NCBI GenBank assembly: GCA_946221495.1
Contig: CAMIFA010000040.1
Span: forward strand, 1 to 32,902
DNA: 32,902 bases
Source: an uncultured cyanobacterium
GTDB lineage: Bacteria; Cyanobacteriota; Cyanobacteriia; Cyanobacteriales; Chroococcidiopsidaceae
Direction: 5' to 3'
In this document: piece by piece, positions 15,762 to 23,011 of the stretch
Layout: each line of letters starts with the position of its first letter
Position numbering within the stretch: the first letter of the stretch is position 1
Notes under the pieces: model-generated
Told to the model about the DNA's origin: nothing
Databases searched by the model: none
The model's input: the letters and a program-made list of their open reading frames with translations, nothing else
Position numbers and translations under genes: made by a program

Positions 15762-16877
15762 TTGGATGAGAAATTTTCCTTTCTAGTCTCAGCTTGTTGT
15801 AGCCAAACTAAGGCACGAGCAGGTGTTTTTCACACGCCTCATGGTGTGGTTGAGACTCCGCGATTTATGCCTGTGGGGACGCTAGCAACTGTCAAAACTG
15901 TAACTCCAGCTCAGCTAGGAGAAACAGGAGCGCAAATGGTGTTAGCCAATACTTATCACCTCCACCTCCAACCTGGTGAAGCAATTGTGGCAAAAGCTGG
16001 AGGATTGCACGCATTTATGGGCTGGAGAAGCCCGATTTTAACTGATTCCGGCGGATTTCAAGTTTTTAGTTTAAGTGAAATCCGGAAAATTACTGAAGCT
16101 GGCGTTACCTTCCGCTCTCCCCGCGATGGTCAAATTATTAACCTAACGCCAGAGTTGTCAATCCAAATTCAAAATACACTGGGCGCAGATGTAATTATGG
16201 CGTTTGATGAGTGTCCGCCTTACCCAGCTAGTCGGGAAGAAGTTGTTGCCTCAACTAACCGGACTTACCGTTGGCTAGAACGTTGTATAGCGGCTCATGG
16301 GCGATCTGATCAAGCATTATTCGGCATTGTCCAAGGCGGTGTGTATTTAGATTTACGCGCCGCCGCCGCCCAGTCTTTAGCGCAGTTAGATTTGCCTGGG
16401 TATGCAATTGGCGGGGTGAGTGTAGGCGAACCGCCGCAGTTAATTAGCAAAATTGTCCAAGCAACTGCACCACTATTACCACCAGAAAAACCGCGTTACT
16501 TAATGGGTGTGGGTACTTATAGAGAAATGGCACAAGCTGTAGCAGCTGGAGTTGATTTATTTGACTGCGTGATTCCGACTCGGTTTGCGCGACATGGTGC
16601 AGCTTTGGTACAAGGCGATCGCCTGAATTTAAAAAATGCCCAATTTCGCGAAGATATTACCCCCCTAGATGCAACTTGCCCTTGCTACACTTGCCAAACC
16701 TTCAGCCGCGCTTATTTGTGCCATCTAGTGCGATCGCAAGAAATTTTAGGTTACACGCTGTTGAGCATTCACAACATTACTGAACTAATCTTATTTACGC
16801 AAAAGATGCGGGCTGCTATCTTAAGCGATTCCTTTACAACTCAATTTGCCTCCTGGCTTGAACCAACCGCAGCCTAG
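15762..16877 (+). CDS. tgt: tRNA-guanine transglycosylase
   Basis: Tgt swaps guanine-34 of tRNAs with GUN anticodons for the queuosine precursor preQ1. The 371-residue product is full length. Catalytic and binding residues are visible: D95 in LTDSGGFQ, FDECPP (148-153), GIVQGG (188-193), the covalent nucleophile D268 in FDCVIPTR, and the zinc site C306, C308, C311 and H337 (CPCYTC onward, HNIT). The frame starts at a TTG (15762); the ATG in the same place is in another frame and meets a stop after six codons, so TTG is the best start. psbK follows, an arrangement common in cyanobacteria. Confidence 0.95.
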   Translation: MDEKFSFLVSACCSQTKARAGVFHTPHGVVETPRFMPVGTLATVKTVTPAQLGETGAQMVLANTYHLHLQPGEAIVAKAGGLHAFMGWRSPILTDSGGFQVFSLSEIRKITEAGVTFRSPRDGQIINLTPELSIQIQNTLGADVIMAFDECPPYPASREEVVASTNRTYRWLERCIAAHGRSDQALFGIVQGGVYLDLRAAAAQSLAQLDLPGYAIGGVSVGEPPQLISKIVQATAPLLPPEKPRYLMGVGTYREMAQAVAAGVDLFDCVIPTRFARHGAALVQGDRLNLKNAQFREDITPLDATCPCYTCQTFSRAYLCHLVRSQEILGYTLLSIHNITELILFTQKMRAAILSDSFTTQFASWLEPTAA

Positions 16878-16958
16878 TTTTAGCCCCGATTTGGGATAAT
16901 ATGATGTAATAGACGCATTTCAATTCGCCCAAGCTTTGTTGGAGAGATAAAAATAATT

Positions 16959-17096
16959 ATGGAAGCCGCATTGTTGTTAGCAAAACTGCCAGAAGCATAT
17001 TCAATTGTTGATCCCATCGTAGACGTTCTACCTTTGATTCCAGTATTTTTCTTGCTGCTAGCGTTTGTTTGGCAAGCAGCTATTGGTTATAGATAA
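16959..17096 (+). CDS. psbK: Photosystem II protein PsbK
   Basis: A 45-residue single-span subunit of photosystem II in the thylakoid membrane, close to CP43. The N-terminal leader (MEAALLLAKLPEAY) is removed in other organisms. The mature part VDPIVDVLPLIPVFFLLLAF, then VWQAAIGYR, is the conserved PsbK core and ending. GGAGAG stands 12 bases before the ATG. The gene is 81 bases after tgt and is followed by a perfect hairpin. It is too short for ordinary ORF filters. Confidence 0.97.
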   Translation: MEAALLLAKLPEAYSIVDPIVDVLPLIPVFFLLLAFVWQAAIGYR

Positions 17097-17099
17097 GTT

Positions 17100-17119
17100 T
17101 TCCTTAGAGAATTAAGGAA
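17100..17119 (+). terminator. Hairpin after psbK
   Basis: TTCCTTA and TAAGGAA form a perfect 7-bp stem around a 6-base loop, three bases after the psbK stop. No T-tract follows, so it may stabilise the psbK mRNA end or terminate weakly. Confidence 0.45.
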
Positions 17120-17190
17120 TCGGGGATTAAGATTTAAGAAACCTGAACTACTATCTAGTTTTTTACTTTTTCCCTGATCCCTAGCTCCTT
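17114..17190. repeat. GGGGAT-type dispersed repeat pair in inverted arrangement
   Basis: AAGGAATCGGGGAT (17114-17127) can pair with ATCCCTAGCTCCTT (17177-17190) over most of 14 positions. Both arms resemble the GAATCGGGGATCAGGGA-type sequence found within the histidine kinase gene (3864-3898). Confidence 0.45.
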
Positions 17191-17194
17191 GTTA

Positions 17195-17745
17195 TCAACT
17201 ACGTCCGCTCATTTCTTTTGAAAAGTAGGTCTTGCAGACAAGTTGCTGAATATAGTTCAGCACAGGTAGATAAGCACTCAAGTCTAGCTTCAGCATTAGC
17301 GGAATATAAGCCAAGATAGAACCGATTGCCACATCTGCCAAACTAAAGTGTTCACCTAGTAGAAGTTGACGCTCAAAAATTTAATTAAGTAAATTTAGTA
17401 AGCGTAGTGTTTCTCGTTCCCGATTCGCTGCTAAAAAATTCCCGAACTTAAAGTAGCGTTGGCAAATAATACCCACTGCCTAAATTAGGCGCGTTGTAGT
17501 TAAATAGCTTTAGCATACTTTTACTACAAGATAAAGCTTAATTGCGCCGGATTCCCAAAGTTTAGAATCCGCCATCAGCAATTGCTAGGACTTTACCTAT
17601 TGAATGAATGCCCAGAAAATTCTGGCTCTTTATGCGCCTCCGCTTGCATATCTAGCAGCACAAATTTATAGGGTTGTAAGTTCCTCTAAATACTACTAAC
17701 AATTGCAGCGCGACTACGTGCGCCATGATAAATCGAAGATTGTAT
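17195..17745 (-). pseudogene. Decayed glutathione S-transferase gene
   Basis: Reading leftward, pieces of one GST appear in order but in different frames. They are IYHGARSRAAIVSS then a stop, LQPYKFVLLDMQAEAHKEPE, IHSIGKVLAIADGGF, KLWESGAIKLYL, FANATLSSGIF, NRERETLRLLNLLN then a stop, and QLLLGEHFSLADVAIGSILA continuing to LSAYLPVLNYIQQL and SKEMSGRS with a natural TGA at 17195. These match the thioredoxin-fold N-domain (with the ES pair of the glutathione site in KLWESGA) and the helical C-domain of a single-gene GST. At least three frameshifts and two internal stops separate them, so no functional enzyme can be made. The gene lies 11 bases after the hypothetical gene on the same strand. Confidence 0.85.
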
Positions 17746-17756
17746 TCTGAGGCGGA

Positions 17757-18212
17757 CTAGAGGACTTTGTGGGTATGGGAGTGTTGTTTCACATTGTCTT
17801 CTTTAGTAACAACTCGTTGCATATTTAACACCCGCTTGCGCTCAGTAGAGAATTTAAAGTCATCGCGGCTTGTGCCTTGGGGAATATGCTCTTGGGCAAT
17901 TGGACGAGCTTTATAGGTACGGGCGGCAGCGATCGCTCGTTGCTCAAATTCCTCACTAAACTGCGCCGAGGCGGGGAATATATCTAGTTTTTGGGGTTCA
18001 CTATTTAGCACAGATCCCATCGTTGTTGCCCAAGCTTGCTTGTATGACGTGGGGATACCTTTAACAATTGCTTCCAATGCCGCCGAGGGAATAGGCTCTA
18101 TAATTTGGACTTCATGAACTTCTCCATCTTCTTTAACAAAGCAAGTTGCTAAACCGATAACGATATAGTCATCCGCCGATAAATCAGGAGCATTGGGGTA
18201 AGTTACTGCCAT
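17757..18212 (-). CDS. Conserved cyanobacterial hypothetical, 151 residues
   Basis: A soluble protein of 151 residues starting at an ATG with no obvious ribosome site. It opens with NAPDLSADDYIVIGLATCFVKEDGEVHEVQIIEPIPSAAL (cf. residues 7-46), a short strand-rich segment, followed by helices (LEAIVKGIPTSYKQAWATTM; FSEEFEQRAIAAARTYKARP). The C-terminal region is basic and His-rich (KQHSHTHKVL). Length and layout recall hypothetical proteins widespread in cyanobacteria. No active-site motif is visible. It is transcribed toward the GST pseudogene, which may once have been its operon partner. Confidence 0.72.
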   Translation of the reverse strand: MAVTYPNAPDLSADDYIVIGLATCFVKEDGEVHEVQIIEPIPSAALEAIVKGIPTSYKQAWATTMGSVLNSEPQKLDIFPASAQFSEEFEQRAIAAARTYKARPIAQEHIPQGTSRDDFKFSTERKRVLNMQRVVTKEDNVKQHSHTHKVL

Positions 18213-18549
18213 AAGAAAATTGAATTAATTGCCGAGAAAGACACATTGTTGTTGCATTGTACCAACTTGCTGGGGTGGGACTGGAGAAGTTATTTGTATT
18301 CTTCTTTACAATTTACGGAATTTAACCAGGGAGTGATGAAGTTTGAAGTTGAAATGGGAATCATTAAATTAAGCAGGAAAAATTTAGCATGACTCCTAAC
18401 CCAACCAAGAACCAAGCTAAATCTTTTGCAGTCAATATCTAAAGCTGTTTAATCCTAGACACCTGAGTAAGTGACACAAGCTTAAAGCAGTGGGCATAAC
18501 AGAAATTATAAGGTGATGTTATTGAGCTAGTGGCTCAAATATAAATATT
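18213..18549. other. Divergent intergenic region
   Basis: About 340 bases between the divergent 151-residue hypothetical and TPR genes. Two tiny overlapping frames (ATG near 18338 and 18390, under 20 codons each) are too short and lack ribosome sites. No RNA gene, repeat or remnant is apparent. Confidence 0.5.
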
Positions 18550-19254
18550 ATGAATAGTAACTCCTTAAAAGCGCGTCCCGACCAGCCGAAACACTATAGT
18601 AATTCACGTCCAGCTACCAATAGGAAAGCAAATCATCCGGCTAGCCAGAAAGCAATACCTGATAGCTATTTACGCTCCTCAGCTTCAGTAAAGGCGCAGC
18701 AAGGGGCTTACACCGAAGCGATCGCGCTGTTAAGCCAATTAATCGAGCGTCATCCGGATCATGCGATAGATTACAACAACCGAGGACTGGTTTATTTCCA
18801 AAGTGGTCAAAATAAACAAGCGATCGCCGACTATAACAAAGCTCTGCAACTTAACCCGCAACTAGCTAGTGCTTACAATAACCGTGCTAATTACTACGCT
18901 GCTTGTGGAAAATTAGCAGAAGCGATCGCGGACTATGACCAAGCGATTGATTTAAATCCTAGCTATGTACGAGCGTGGCTCAATCGCGGCATTACTCTAC
19001 GTGATTTGGGAGAGTATAACCAAGCAATTGAGAATTTTGACATTGCTCTATTATTAGGTCAACTAGAAGGTCACATTTACGCTCAACGTGGACGGACTTA
19101 TCATGTATGGGGCGACTGGAATTATGCGATCGCTGACTATCAACGCGCCTTAACTTACTTACCTCACCAAAGCGCTGTTACCGATCCAGCTGCTCGTCTA
19201 CGTTTCCAAGTTGAAGCTTGGTTAAACCAATTGTTTAGTCCAGCGTCAAACTAG
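18550..19254 (+). CDS. Tetratricopeptide repeat (TPR) protein
   Basis: The 234 residues contain five TPR units after a basic, disordered N-terminal ~40 residues: about 41-72, 73-106 (DYNNRGLVYFQSGQNKQAIA), 107-140 (AYNNRANYYAACGKLAEAIA), 141-170 (AWLNRGITLRDLGEYNQAIE) and 174-207. Canonical W/L-G-Y-A-P positions are well kept in units 2 to 4, and the second and third end with LNP. The repeats form a right-handed superhelix for protein binding; the partner is unknown. There is no signal peptide. The stop codon directly abuts the second octamer array, and the next gene converges from the right. Confidence 0.9.
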   Translation: MNSNSLKARPDQPKHYSNSRPATNRKANHPASQKAIPDSYLRSSASVKAQQGAYTEAIALLSQLIERHPDHAIDYNNRGLVYFQSGQNKQAIADYNKALQLNPQLASAYNNRANYYAACGKLAEAIADYDQAIDLNPSYVRAWLNRGITLRDLGEYNQAIENFDIALLLGQLEGHIYAQRGRTYHVWGDWNYAIADYQRALTYLPHQSAVTDPAARLRFQVEAWLNQLFSPASN

Positions 19255-19318
19255 ACAAGGGGACAAGGGGACAAGGGGAAAAGGGGACAAGGAGACAAGG
19301 AGACAAGGAGACAAGGGG
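19255..19318 (+). repeat. 8-bp tandem repeat array, 8 units (ACAAGGGG)
   Basis: Eight units: three ACAAGGGG, one AAAAGGGG, three ACAAGGAG, one ACAAGGGG. The array begins at the base after the TPR stop codon and ends 15 bases before the stop of the converging kinase gene. Units one to four again give four GGGG runs with 4-base spacers. Unit, length and placement match the array at 13978. Confidence 0.95.
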
Positions 19319-19332
19319 ATAATACCTCCAAT

Positions 19333-20601
19333 CTACTTATGCCCATCTACCGCGTTTATGCCCTGCATTGTTAGTAATGCTGTACCATAAGCAGCAGCTG
19401 TATGGACAGGAGGAACTAAAGGTACTTTTAGGTGACGCGCCCGAATTGTTGTCCAGGTAGAATTTATCGCACCGCCGCCACAGGTATAGACGTTGGTTAG
19501 CTTGGTTGCACCCAGATTTTGGAGTAGCTGATAACCTCGTGATTCTATCCGAGCGATGCTTTCTAAAAGACCATGTAAAAAATCTACTTTATTAGCTGGG
19601 CGCGGCTCCAGTCTTGGCGATAAATTGGGGTCATTAATTGGAAAGCGATCGCCTGGTTTTAATAACGGGTAGTAATCTAAGGCGCTGACTTTTGCAGGAT
19701 CAATCTGGTAGCTTAAATACTTTAGTTCTTCATCGGTAAAAAAATGCCGCAGCACTGCGCCGCCTGTATTAGAAGCACCCCCAGTTAGCCACAAATTGCC
19801 TAAGCGATGGCTATAAATTCCGAATTGGGAATTTTCTACTCTAGTGCGGCTTAATAGCTTGAGTACCAAAGTGGAACCAAGAGAAGTTACAGCAACACCA
19901 GGCGATCGCGCTCCACTAGCAAGAAACGCGGCAATACTATCAGTAGTGCCAGCACAGACAACGCAGTCTCGCGGCAAGCCACAGCGATCAGCAATTAAAG
20001 GTGTTACTTCACTTATTGGCGTACCAGGAACTAGAACTTTGGGTAATAAATTGACAATTGGTAGCCCAGTTAACCAGGTAGGATAGTTTAACTGCTCGAC
20101 ATCGTACCCAAGCTTTAAAGCATTGTGATAATCACTAATACCTAATTGACCATGTAGGAGAAAAGCTAGCCAATCTGCTTGATGTAAGAAATATTTAGCT
20201 TCAGCAAACGCCGGCAGATCCGTCATCCATAGCAGTTTAGCAAGGCTAGATGTGGCGCTTAATACGGTGTGGTTTGGCGGTGCGATTTCTTTTAGGGTTG
20301 CAATTTTTTGAGTGGCGCTACAAGCGTCGTTGTACAGCAACGGTGCTGTTAGGGGATTACCTGCGCGATCGCAGAGTAAGACAGTTGAGGAAGTACCATC
20401 AATAGCGATTCCCTTAATTTGGGAGCGTAGTTTCTGAGGAATTTGGGCAATTAAGCTAAATAAAGCTGAGTGCCAGGTACTAACCCAGTCAGAGAGAGCT
20501 GAAGCCGCAAACAAATACTCAACCTCAGCCTGAATAGTAGCTTCAGCATCTATCACTATGGCTCGTGCGCCGGATGTGCCAAAGTCAATACCAAGGTGCA
20601 T
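19333..20601 (-). CDS. FGGY-family sugar kinase (D-ribulokinase-like, SePSK type)
   Basis: The 422-residue protein has the actin-like ATPase fold of FGGY kinases. The phosphate-1 motif DFGTSGARA places D6 at the ATP site, IAIDGTSSTVLL (65-76) follows, and AGTTDSIAAFLASG holds the presumed catalytic base D221. VTSLGSTLVLKLL and the C-terminal YTCGGGAINSTWTTIRA complete the nucleotide site. It is shorter than typical xylulokinases (about 480-500) and matches the compact plant XK1 / Synechococcus SePSK group, which has been reported to phosphorylate D-ribulose. The role is probably salvage of free ribulose to ribulose 5-phosphate. It is divergent from psaM. Confidence 0.87.
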   Translation of the reverse strand: MHLGIDFGTSGARAIVIDAEATIQAEVEYLFAASALSDWVSTWHSALFSLIAQIPQKLRSQIKGIAIDGTSSTVLLCDRAGNPLTAPLLYNDACSATQKIATLKEIAPPNHTVLSATSSLAKLLWMTDLPAFAEAKYFLHQADWLAFLLHGQLGISDYHNALKLGYDVEQLNYPTWLTGLPIVNLLPKVLVPGTPISEVTPLIADRCGLPRDCVVCAGTTDSIAAFLASGARSPGVAVTSLGSTLVLKLLSRTRVENSQFGIYSHRLGNLWLTGGASNTGGAVLRHFFTDEELKYLSYQIDPAKVSALDYYPLLKPGDRFPINDPNLSPRLEPRPANKVDFLHGLLESIARIESRGYQLLQNLGATKLTNVYTCGGGAINSTWTTIRARHLKVPLVPPVHTAAAYGTALLTMQGINAVDGHK

Positions 20602-20748
20602 ATAGTCTGAGAGAGGAGAGGCGGAAGATTTTCATTATTGAAGAGAGCAATTTTGTTTCGTATTGTAAAAACTTATTCCATCATTTGAACAATTTAGTCA
20701 AAAGTAGTGATTGAGCTATTAGAAAATTTCTAGTTTAGGAGTCTCACC

Positions 20749-20847
20749 ATGTCCATATCGGATACTCAAATCTACATAGCACTTGTTGTGGCACTGATCC
20801 CTGGCGTTTTAGCCTTTAGGCTTGCCACAGAACTCTATAACAAGTAG
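20749..20847 (+). CDS. psaM: Photosystem I subunit XII (PsaM)
   Basis: The 32-residue single-span protein of the photosystem I trimer interface. The sequence MSISDTQIYIALVVALIPG continues with VLAFRLATELYNK, and is recognisable along its whole length. TAGGAG lies seven bases before the ATG. It is too short for usual ORF filters. It is transcribed alone, divergent from the sugar kinase gene and followed by a 600-base gap. Confidence 0.97.
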   Translation: MSISDTQIYIALVVALIPGVLAFRLATELYNK

Positions 20848-21066
20848 GCGACATCAGACCTAAAAAGATCCTGGTAGCAAGCGCCATCCAGAGATATCTC
20901 CAACTTCAGTTGCGTTTTACGCTTCAGGCTGTAGATTATCCCAGGACATTAACGCGAAACTGCCAGGGTCATTTTTTGCTGGCTGTTGGTAGTACGCTTC
21001 AAACTGGTGAACTTACTAGGCGATCGCCTCACAAAAGAGCATAGAATTTACACACTTAAGTCCCAA

Positions 21067-21086
21067 ATTCCTTACAAGTAAGGAAT
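21067..21086. promoter_or_regulatory. Perfect 9-bp inverted repeat
   Basis: ATTCCTTAC and GTAAGGAAT are separated only by AA. The tight spacing suits a dimeric repressor site or a small cruciform better than an RNA hairpin. It lies 366 bases upstream of the next gene, so its target is unclear. Confidence 0.4.
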
Positions 21087-21335
21087 AAGCTTTTGTAATG
21101 CAAATGCATAACTTTTGAATAATTTAGATACTATAAAGAAATTTTCCAAATTTGAGCTTAATTAGGCTACAGAGATCAAAAATTACTTTTATGCATATTA
21201 TTAATAATTATGTAACCGTATATTTACTTAAATTAGTAGATATTAAGTAAAAATTCTAAAATAATTTTCAGTGAAATCACGGTTGGAGATCAAGTAGAGT
21301 AGCGATAGGGTTTTTTTGTGTCTTACCGTAAAGCT

Positions 21336-21353
21336 ATTGTACCTGGGTACAAT
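21336..21353. promoter_or_regulatory. Operator-like palindrome ATTGTACC-TG-GGTACAAT
   Basis: A perfect 8-bp inverted repeat with a 2-base centre, 99 bases before the start of the 135-residue gene. Its core GTAC-N4-GTAC fits the central part of the cyanobacterial LexA box (GTACNNNDGTWC), but the flanking bases do not fit the full published consensus. It is not an NtcA site, since GTA and TAC are only six bases apart. Confidence 0.45.
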
Positions 21354-21452
21354 AATTCATCTACAAGGTGAAGTTTTTTTCTCGGTAGCCTGCAAAAATT
21401 CTCAACTTTCATACGCCCAACCCTCTTTCTCAAGAGCAGCTTTTTAGCATCT

Positions 21453-21860
21453 ATGAACGCACTTCAACCGTCGAGACCCCCGCTACAGCCAGTAGAACCG
21501 CGCCGGGCTCCCCAGAGAAAAAGCCGCAACCACCGTCGTCCGCATCAACTGCTAGCGCTGCAAACTACGGCAAAATTGACTGCTAACCTTTTACTTTCAG
21601 CTCTTGCAGTGTCTGCCTTAGCGAAACTTTTACCTTACCAATGGTCTCAGCAGGAAAAGTTGCAAGAAATCCAAACAGAAGTCAAGGTAACTGAAGGACG
21701 TGTCAATCGTTTACGCACAGACTTCAACCGTTACTTCGATCCGCAGCAAGCTAAAAGTATTATGCAAGAGCAAAGTAATCGAGTTGCTCCCGGAGAACGT
21801 CCAGTAGTTTTGATGAATAAGACTGTGAACAAAGTTAAACAGCCGACTGCCTCACCCTAA
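21453..21860 (+). CDS. Small membrane protein with coiled-coil segment
   Basis: The 135-residue protein opens with a Pro/Arg-rich basic cytoplasmic tail (residues 1-35, with PRRAPQRKSRNHRRPHQ), then one membrane span near 45-65 (ANLLLSALAVSALAKLL). The following helix (QQEKLQEIQTEVKVTEGRVN) has coiled-coil spacing and leads to a conserved-looking DPQQAKSIMQEQSNR. The single span followed by a short coiled coil resembles small division-type proteins such as FtsL or FtsB only in outline, which is not enough for assignment. It appears to be a conserved cyanobacterial hypothetical. An operator-like palindrome lies in its promoter region. Confidence 0.7.
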   Translation: MNALQPSRPPLQPVEPRRAPQRKSRNHRRPHQLLALQTTAKLTANLLLSALAVSALAKLLPYQWSQQEKLQEIQTEVKVTEGRVNRLRTDFNRYFDPQQAKSIMQEQSNRVAPGERPVVLMNKTVNKVKQPTASP

Positions 21861-22059
21861 TATTGCTTGTGTTTGGATTAGCTTGCTTAGAAAATACGTT
21901 TTAATACTCTTTGTTTTAGCAGCAATCAAGTAATTAATGTAAGTAAGTGCTGAATAAACAGAAAAGCTGTTTTGAAGCAAAATTGCCAAAGAAACATAGA
22001 ATGTCATAAAACTCTAGGTAACGTTTGTCTCACGGTCGAGGCTTGAACTGGAAACGACT

Positions 22060-22962
22060 ATGCAAAAATTAATTCCTGCAAGTTGGGGTTTGAGTCAACA
22101 ACGATTAACCCCATATTTATTTTTGCTGCCTGCTCTTTTGATGTTGGGGTTAACGGTTTTTTTGCCTGCACTGCAAGCGTTTTACCTAAGTTTTACGCGC
22201 TACGAATACGACCTTACTCAAACACCACAATGGGTAGGTTTTGCTAACTTCCGTCGCTTATGGGCTGACCCTGTTTTTTGGCAAACGCTGCGAAATACAG
22301 TGCTTTATCTAATTGGTGTCGTGCCGATTTTAGTAATTGCTCCTTTGGCATTGGCGATTTTGGTGAATCAGAAACTACGCGGTATTCAATGGTTTAGGGC
22401 TGCTTACTATACACCAGTTGTAATTTCAATGGTGGTAGCTGGAATTGCGTGGAAATGGCTTTATGCAGAAAATGGCTTACTTAATCAGCTACTTAAACAA
22501 CTAGGCACTACAGATGGAATTCCCTGGCTGACTAGCCCAAACTGGGCAATTTTCAGTGTGATGGCGGTGACAGTGTGGAAGGGATTGGGGTATTACATGG
22601 TTATCTATTTGGCTGGTTTGCAATCGCTGCCGGCTGATTTATATGAAGCAGCAGCAATTGATGGTTCAGACGGTATCCGCAAACACTGGGACATTACGGT
22701 TCCTTTGATGAAGCCTTATTTGGTATTGGTAGCTGTTATTTCGGCGATTTCTGCTACGAAGGTCTTTGAAGAAATTTTCATCATGACTCAGGGAGGACCA
22801 CGCAATAGTTCTAAAACAATTGTTTATTACCTGTATGAGCAAGCTTTTCAAAATTTTGAAATGAGCTATGCGTGTACGATTGGGTTAGTGCTGTTTTTAA
22901 TTATTTTGGGCTTGTCGATTTTAAATTTAAAGCTGTCGAATCAGGGGCGCTTAGGCGCTTAG
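22060..22962 (+). CDS. Sugar ABC transporter permease (MalF/UgpA type)
   Basis: A 300-residue inner-membrane permease of the carbohydrate-uptake class 1 family with about six hydrophobic spans (first near 17-37, YLFLLPALLMLGLTVFLPAL). The EAA loop that docks the ATPase is EAAAIDGSDGIRKHWDITVP, with the usual A and G positions. Such permeases work as a heterodimer with a MalG/UgpE-type partner, a binding protein and an ATPase, but none is encoded in this window. The gene on the right converges on it, so the partners would have to be elsewhere. The substrate is not predictable. Confidence 0.88.
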   Translation: MQKLIPASWGLSQQRLTPYLFLLPALLMLGLTVFLPALQAFYLSFTRYEYDLTQTPQWVGFANFRRLWADPVFWQTLRNTVLYLIGVVPILVIAPLALAILVNQKLRGIQWFRAAYYTPVVISMVVAGIAWKWLYAENGLLNQLLKQLGTTDGIPWLTSPNWAIFSVMAVTVWKGLGYYMVIYLAGLQSLPADLYEAAAIDGSDGIRKHWDITVPLMKPYLVLVAVISAISATKVFEEIFIMTQGGPRNSSKTIVYYLYEQAFQNFEMSYACTIGLVLFLIILGLSILNLKLSNQGRLGA

Positions 22963-23011
22963 GCTTAGTGCGGTTCTTTCTTTGTTCACGATTAGCTAGT
23001 TTCTAATATCT

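Larger units (their letters stand above)
20848..21452. other. Intergenic region with two perfect palindromes
   Basis: About 600 bases after psaM. The first ~170 bases are GC-balanced, the rest very AT-rich. Apart from one HIP1 site near 21022 and the two palindromes listed separately, I see no gene, tRNA or remnant. Given the strand arrangement it contains the psaM 3' region and the promoter of the 135-residue membrane protein. Confidence 0.55.

Noticed and set aside
18338..18446. Two tiny overlapping frames upstream of the TPR gene
   Set aside because: Fewer than 20 codons each, no ribosome site and no similarity to known leader peptides.
21336..21353. NtcA binding site
   Set aside because: NtcA needs GTA-N8-TAC; here the half-sites are six bases apart.
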